Source: an uncultured Clostridia bacterium
GTDB lineage: Bacteria; Bacillota; Clostridia; UBA1381; UMGS1253
Direction of reading: 5' to 3'
Assembly (NCBI GenBank): GCA_937892135.1
Contig: CALAUK010000193.1
Location: 1-16,303, forward strand
DNA: 16,303 bases
The notes under the pieces were generated by a model that did no database searches, was not told where the DNA came from, and worked only from the letters and a program-made list of their open reading frames with translations. How positions within the stretch are numbered: position 1 is the stretch's first letter; the number at the start of each line of letters is the position of its first letter. The translations under genes were made by a program, and so were the position numbers. This document shows positions 12,912 through 16,303 of the stretch, piece after piece.

Positions 12912-13811
12912 TTATGATAATTTTTCGGGATACAAGCCGTCTTTAATTAACTTTTTGATTGAGTCAATTACAGTGGGCGCGTCCTCTTTATATGTAACAC
13001 CGAACCACTTGTCGTTTGTCGGAAGCACTTTAACAGTTGCTTTGCCGTCTTTAATCATACCGTCAACAATAGAGGGAAGAAGATATTCTGCCTTTAAGTC
13101 GCCCTCTTTGACATTTGACAAAAATTCTATAAAGCCTTCTTCGAGACCTTCTATAAATTCAGGAGTTAATCCCCACATATTCATTGACACATAAGACTCA
13201 GAGTCAATCGGGCCATCGGGAGTTTTAGCGCCCTGACCATCCTTTTCGATGCCGCTTGTTTCCACAACGTCAACAAGCATCTTTTCAGAATTAACCTTGC
13301 ACACACCGCGTGTTACACCGCCATTGTCGGAAAGGGTGTTTTTAAGGATAAAGCCTGCCATACAGAAAGCGAAAGGATTTTTTAAAGCTTCGTCTGACAC
13401 CAAAAAGTCGTGAATTTTAACAAAAGCTTCCTTGCCGTAGTAATCGTCGGCATTAATAACAAGGAAAGGCTCTTTTACGATACCCTTTGTTGAAAGGATA
13501 GCGTGACCTGTTCCCCAGGGCTTTTTACGCTCTTCGGGTGTTTTAAAACCACCGGGAAGCTTGTCGTTTTCCTGAAATGCGTACTCAACCTTACAGATTT
13601 TTTCTATGCGGTTGCCGATAACTTCCTTAAAGTCTTTTTCAAGATCACGGCGAATGATAAACACGATTTTGTTAAAACCGGCCTCTAATGCATCATATAT
13701 AGAATAATCCATAATGATTTCGCCATTGGGGCCTACGGGAGCAAGCTGCTTGATGCCGCCGCCGAAACGTGAGCCTATACCTGCAGCCATAATTACTAAT
13801 GTTGTATCCAT
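12912..13811 (-). CDS. Sugar-phosphate nucleotidyltransferase (NTP transferase family)
   Basis: This 299-aa enzyme of the GT-A-like nucleotidyltransferase fold makes NDP-sugars or similar from NTP and a sugar phosphate. The N-terminal nucleotide loop is IMAAGIGSRFGGGIKQL (about 7-23) with R15 and K21. KPWGTGHAIL (97-106) contacts the base, and INADDYYG (119-126) holds the metal-binding acidic residues. The second half, with GVCKVNSEKMLVDVVE and SMNMWGLTPEFIE, is like other family members, and no hexapeptide acyltransferase repeat follows. The GSRFGGG-IKQL form is seen in uncharacterised clostridial and Bacteroides proteins rather than in GalU or RfbA, so the sugar is unknown. ATG at 13811 follows GTGAGG. 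It is transcribed alone from its own promoter, convergent with the sugar module. A shared pathway is possible but unproven. Confidence 0.87.
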   Translation of the reverse strand: MDTTLVIMAAGIGSRFGGGIKQLAPVGPNGEIIMDYSIYDALEAGFNKIVFIIRRDLEKDFKEVIGNRIEKICKVEYAFQENDKLPGGFKTPEERKKPWGTGHAILSTKGIVKEPFLVINADDYYGKEAFVKIHDFLVSDEALKNPFAFCMAGFILKNTLSDNGGVTRGVCKVNSEKMLVDVVETSGIEKDGQGAKTPDGPIDSESYVSMNMWGLTPEFIEGLEEGFIEFLSNVKEGDLKAEYLLPSIVDGMIKDGKATVKVLPTNDKWFGVTYKEDAPTVIDSIKKLIKDGLYPEKLS

Positions 13812-13852
13812 AATAAAACCTCACTTTAATAAAATTTTATAAGATTAAAATA

Positions 13853-13881
13853 ATTATATCACGGAAAGGAAAAGATTTCAA
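13853..13881 (-). promoter_or_regulatory. Promoter of the nucleotidyltransferase gene
   Basis: On the minus strand TTGAAA (13881-13876) and TATAAT (13858-13853) are separated by 17 bp. The site is divergent from, and only 24 bp away from, the promoter of the membrane protein gene. Confidence 0.85.
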
Positions 13882-13905
13882 GTGTATAATAAAAAATGTG
13901 AGTGG

Positions 13906-13934
13906 TTGACTTTTCCTTAAAAAAGGTATATTAT
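13906..13934 (+). promoter_or_regulatory. Promoter of the small membrane protein gene
   Basis: TTGACT (13906-13911), 17 bp, TATTAT (13929-13934), followed by AAGGAGG at 13951-13957 and the GTG start at 13966. Confidence 0.82.
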
Positions 13935-13965
13935 ATATATAAGATTTGGAAAGGAGGAAAGGTAA

Positions 13966-14412
13966 GTGTATTTTCTTTTAAGCTTTGTTCCTGTGATATT
14001 TAACTTTTTATGCGTTTATATAGCGGACTGGCCTTTTATCTATCTTTTAAGATTTTTCTTAAACTGGTTTGCCTTTCCTGCTCTTTTGATTTGCATAAAC
14101 ATTTTTTCTGTTGCAGAAAGAAAAATAAGGCCGCTTGGCTCATCGGTTATAAGCTTTCTTGTTATGGCAGGATGCTATGGGGCGGCGTTTTTTATGCATT
14201 TTACCCTTTCAAATATTCCTTTTGAGATGTTTTCTATTAAGGCGATACTTATAACAAACGCTTATTTTACAGTGCCGTTTATATGTATAGTCATTTATAA
14301 TATTTTTATTTCGTATATGAGAAAGGGCGCTAAAAAAAGAAAAAAGAAAAAAATTGAGCGCCGTGAAAAGAAAAGTGCTCCTAAGAGAAGAAGAGGGGCA
14401 GGAAGAAAATAA
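13966..14412 (+). CDS. Small four-helix membrane protein with a basic tail, function unknown
   Basis: The product is 148 aa from a GTG start preceded by AAGGAGG (8 nt away). I do not recognise a family. Hydrophobic stretches at about 1-19, 23-48, 58-80 and 90-116 suggest four membrane-spanning helices. The last 30 or so residues are almost entirely Lys, Arg and Glu (KKRKKKK, EKKSAPKRRRGAGRK). By the positive-inside rule this tail is in the cytoplasm and could touch RNA, the ribosome or lipid head groups. The gene stands alone between its own promoter and a terminator. Its next neighbour on the same strand is ylxM-ffh, the membrane protein targeting system, but a separate promoter lies between. 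Base use is more AT-rich and codon bias weaker than in the dehydrogenase genes. The gene itself looks real because promoter, ribosome site and terminator all fit. Confidence 0.75.
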   Translation: MYFLLSFVPVIFNFLCVYIADWPFIYLLRFFLNWFAFPALLICINIFSVAERKIRPLGSSVISFLVMAGCYGAAFFMHFTLSNIPFEMFSIKAILITNAYFTVPFICIVIYNIFISYMRKGAKKRKKKKIERREKKSAPKRRRGAGRK

Positions 14413-14440
14413 AAGAGCAGTTTAAATGCTCTTTTATTTT
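14407..14440 (+). terminator. Terminator of the membrane protein gene
   Basis: A 13-bp stem (14407-14419 with 14427-14439) around a 7-nt loop, followed by a T-run. The stop codon TAA at 14410-14412 is part of the stem. Confidence 0.88.
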
Positions 14441-14463
14441 TTTAAAAAAATTTAAAAAAATGC

Positions 14464-14492
14464 TTGACTTTTAGGTTTAAATGGTGTAGAAT
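14464..14492 (+). promoter_or_regulatory. Promoter of ylxM-ffh
   Basis: TTGACT (14464-14469), 17 bp, TAGAAT (14487-14492). Transcription would begin near 14499, just before the structured leader. Confidence 0.8.
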
Positions 14493-14500
14493 AGTCATTG

Positions 14501-14564
14501 TGTAAAGGGAAAATGCTTTACAAGCGGAGCACTTCTGATGAGTGCGGGGAGATGTTTTGTCCGC
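14501..14564 (+). promoter_or_regulatory. Structured 5' leader of ylxM-ffh mRNA
   Basis: Two hairpins stand at the start of the transcript. The first is 7 bp (14501-14507 with 14516-14522). The second has an outer stem (14524-14528 with 14560-14564) stacked on an inner stem (14529-14533 with 14541-14545, loop TCTGATG), leaving a one-sided 14-nt bulge GGGGAGATGTTTTG. I do not recognise it as a known riboswitch. It lacks the SRP RNA apical loop. It may regulate translation or stabilise the mRNA. Confidence 0.42.
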
Positions 14565-14600
14565 AAAGTAAGTAAAAATTAGTTTCAGGGGTGTTTTGAT

Positions 14601-14954
14601 TTGAAAGAAAGCAAGAATTTAAATGTTGGGTCGCTTCTTGATTTTTACGGAGGACTTTTAACAGACAAGCAGGCGGATGCGCTTGATTTATACTATAATC
14701 AGGATTTGTCACTGGCTGAGATTGCAGAGCTTATGGGAATAACCCGTCAGGGCGTAAGAGACAATATAAAGCGTGGCGAAAAGCAGCTTGAGGATTTTGA
14801 AAAAGCACTTGGCTTAAACGAGAAATTCGGCGAGATAACAACTGTTTTGAATGTTTGCAAGGAAAACCTGATTAAAGTTAAAGATATAACTGAGGCAGAC
14901 GGTCTGGTTGATGAGGTTTTATACGGAATAGAGAAAATTGAGGATATTATGTAA
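14601..14954 (+). CDS. ylxM: YlxM, SRP-associated helix-turn-helix protein
   Basis: This is a small (117 aa) cytoplasmic protein. It has an N-terminal helix-turn-helix, LTDKQADALDLYYNQDLSLAEIAELMGITRQGVRD (about 19-53), of the sigma-70 region 4 kind, and an acidic C-terminal half. YlxM is the usual upstream partner of ffh in Firmicutes and in Streptococcus has been linked to SRP RNA binding and Ffh activity. The start is TTG at 14601, chosen because AGGGG (14587-14591) precedes it and the protein family begins with the same stretch. Only 20 nt separate it from ffh, so both are in one unit under the promoter and leader above. The length is normal for the family. Confidence 0.92.
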   Translation: MKESKNLNVGSLLDFYGGLLTDKQADALDLYYNQDLSLAEIAELMGITRQGVRDNIKRGEKQLEDFEKALGLNEKFGEITTVLNVCKENLIKVKDITEADGLVDEVLYGIEKIEDIM

Positions 14955-14974
14955 CCTATAAAGGAGTTTATCTG

Positions 14975-16303
14975 ATGGCATTTGAGGGCTTAGGAGAAAA
15001 ACTGCAAAATGTGTTTAAAAAGCTTAAGGGCAAGGGCAAGGTTTCCGAAGCTGATGTAAAGGAGGCCATGCGTGAGGTAAAGGTTGCCTTATTAGAAGCT
15101 GATGTTAACTTTAAGGTTGTTAAGGAATTTGTTAAAAAAGTTTCAGAAAAGGCTGTCGGAGCTGAGGTTTTAGAAAGCTTAACTCCCGGTCAGCACATTA
15201 TAAAAATAGTAAACGAAGAGCTAACTTTTCTTATGGGAGCGACTTCGGCAAAGCTTAATTTTTCAAATAATCCGCCAACTGTTATGATGATGGTGGGTTT
15301 GCAGGGTGCAGGTAAAACAACAACTTCTGCAAAGCTTGCAGGGCAGATTAAAAACAAGATGGGAAAAAGGCCACTTCTTGTTGCGTGTGACGTGTATCGT
15401 CCCGCAGCTGTTAAACAGCTTCAGGTTGTTGGCGCGCAGCTTGATATTCCTGTGTTTTTTATAGAGGATTCAAAAAATCCCGTTGAAATCGCTGAAAAAG
15501 CCGTTGAGCACGCTAAAAAGCACGGTAATGACCCTGTTATTTTGGATACAGCGGGAAGACTTCATGTAAATGAAGAGCTTATGGAAGAGCTTAAAAACAT
15601 TAAAAAGTGCGCAAGTCCATCTGAGATACTTTTAGTTGTTGATGCTATGACAGGTCAGGATGCGGTAAATGTCGCTGAAAGCTTTAATAATGACCTTGGA
15701 ATAGACGGCGTTATTTTAACTAAGCTTGACGGTGACTCAAGAGGCGGTGCGGCGCTTTCTGTCCGCCATGTAACAGGAAAGCCCATTAAGTATGTCGGTA
15801 TGGGTGAAAAATTAGGTGACCTTGAGGTCTTTTATCCTGACAGAATGGCGTCAAGAATTCTTGGCATGGGCGACGTTTTAAGCCTTATAGACAAAGCTCA
15901 GGAGGCTTTTGATGAAAAGCAGGCAAAAGAGCTTGAAGAAAAGCTTACAAAAGGTCAGATGGACCTTGAAGACTTTTTAGCTCAGCTTGAGCAGATGAAG
16001 AAAATGGGACCTTTGGAAAATGTTTTAAAGATGCTTCCCGGTGTGGGCGCGTCTCTTCCGGGGAATTTTCAGGTTGATGAAAAACAGCTTTCAAGGCCTG
16101 AGGCAATCATAAAGTCTATGACCCCTGAGGAAAGAAGAAAACCCGAAATTATAAATGCAAGCCGCAGAATAAGAATTGCAAACGGCGCGGGTGTTAAGGT
16201 TTCCGATGTGAATCTTCTTTTAAAGCAGTTTAACGAAATGCGCTCCATGGTAAAGAAGTTTACTTCGCCAGGAGGCAAGAAAAAGCTTAAGAGAATGAAG
16301 TTT
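14975..16303 (+). CDS. ffh: Signal recognition particle protein Ffh (3' end outside window)
   Basis: This is the GTPase that binds SRP RNA and signal sequences and delivers ribosomes to FtsY at the membrane. 443 codons are present and no stop is reached; full-length Ffh is usually about 445-450 aa, so nearly all is here. The N domain runs over residues 1-90. The G domain has the P-loop GLQGAGKT (108-115), DVYRPAA, DTAGRL, TKLDGDSRGG and the closing GMGEKLGDLEVF. The M domain begins near 310 with a Met-moderate finger loop and the RNA-binding helix-turn-helix, INASRRIRIANGAG, then LLKQFNEM and a Lys-rich end. The ATG follows AAAGGAG. Nothing is missing in the GTPase motifs. Confidence 0.96.
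   Translation, partial: MAFEGLGEKLQNVFKKLKGKGKVSEADVKEAMREVKVALLEADVNFKVVKEFVKKVSEKAVGAEVLESLTPGQHIIKIVNEELTFLMGATSAKLNFSNNPPTVMMMVGLQGAGKTTTSAKLAGQIKNKMGKRPLLVACDVYRPAAVKQLQVVGAQLDIPVFFIEDSKNPVEIAEKAVEHAKKHGNDPVILDTAGRLHVNEELMEELKNIKKCASPSEILLVVDAMTGQDAVNVAESFNNDLGIDGVILTKLDGDSRGGAALSVRHVTGKPIKYVGMGEKLGDLEVFYPDRMASRILGMGDVLSLIDKAQEAFDEKQAKELEEKLTKGQMDLEDFLAQLEQMKKMGPLENVLKMLPGVGASLPGNFQVDEKQLSRPEAIIKSMTPEERRKPEIINASRRIRIANGAGVKVSDVNLLLKQFNEMRSMVKKFTSPGGKKKLKRMKF

Noticed and set aside
14010..14225. Overlapping 71-aa frame within the membrane protein gene
   Set aside because: There is no ribosome site, and the frame-1 gene has promoter, Shine-Dalgarno and terminator.
14501..14564. Small SRP RNA gene next to ffh
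   Set aside because: The conserved apical GGAAGCAG-type loop region of SRP RNA is not present. Only a generic two-hairpin leader is seen.
16069..16278. Minus-strand frame opposite the end of ffh
   Set aside because: It is a shadow of the Ffh M domain, which is strongly supported on the plus strand.

Overview
The window looks like a chromosome segment from an anaerobic member of the Bacillota (class Clostridia), probably gut-associated. The basis is moderately AT-rich DNA, strong AGGAGG-type ribosome binding sites, textbook sigma-A promoters, the ylxM-ffh gene pair and a eukaryotic-like (type 2) isoleucyl-tRNA synthetase. This is a lineage inference from sequence style and gene content. No rRNA, tRNA, CRISPR array, transposase or phage gene was seen.

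Layout. (1) 1-2216: the 3' part of ileS, ending at a strong bidirectional terminator shared with the convergent lplA. (2) 2253-3276: lplA (lipoate-protein ligase) on the minus strand with its own promoter. (3) 3412-9256: a plus-strand operon for a 2-oxoacid (or acetoin-type) dehydrogenase complex. Its order is E2 (lipoyl acyltransferase), E3 (dihydrolipoyl dehydrogenase), a fused E1 alpha-beta (ThDP-dependent), then a small metallo-beta-lactamase-fold protein whose start overlaps the E1 stop. A terminator closes the unit. (4) 9270-12863: an FGGY sugar kinase with its own promoter and an odd palindromic 5' leader. A second, perfect-consensus promoter then drives a TIM-barrel isomerase, a SIS-domain sugar-phosphate isomerase and a long YjbQ-family protein, ending in a terminator. 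(5) 12874-13881: a convergent sugar nucleotidyltransferase on the minus strand with its own terminator and promoter. (6) 13906-14439: a small four-helix membrane protein with a very basic tail. (7) 14464-16303: a promoter, a structured leader, then ylxM and ffh of the signal recognition particle; ffh runs off the window.

How the genes may work together. LplA could attach lipoate to the single lipoyl domain of the E2 encoded next door. E1, E2 and E3 would then oxidatively decarboxylate or cleave a substrate to acyl-CoA plus NADH. The substrate cannot be read from sequence alone. The kinase, TIM-like, SIS and YjbQ genes look like a compact sugar catabolism module: phosphorylate a ketose or polyol, then isomerise the sugar phosphate twice. 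This resembles in logic the tetrulose-phosphate steps of the erythritol pathway, but the protein families are combined differently. It is the best candidate here for an undescribed pathway. The TIM-like protein supports this because it keeps the Lys, His and Glu of the TIM active site but has Gly where TIMs have the substrate-binding Asn.

Seven sigma-A type promoters could be read directly, all with exactly 17 bp between the -35 and -10 hexamers. They fixed several start codons: E2, the kinase and the TIM-like gene all start downstream of their longest open frames.
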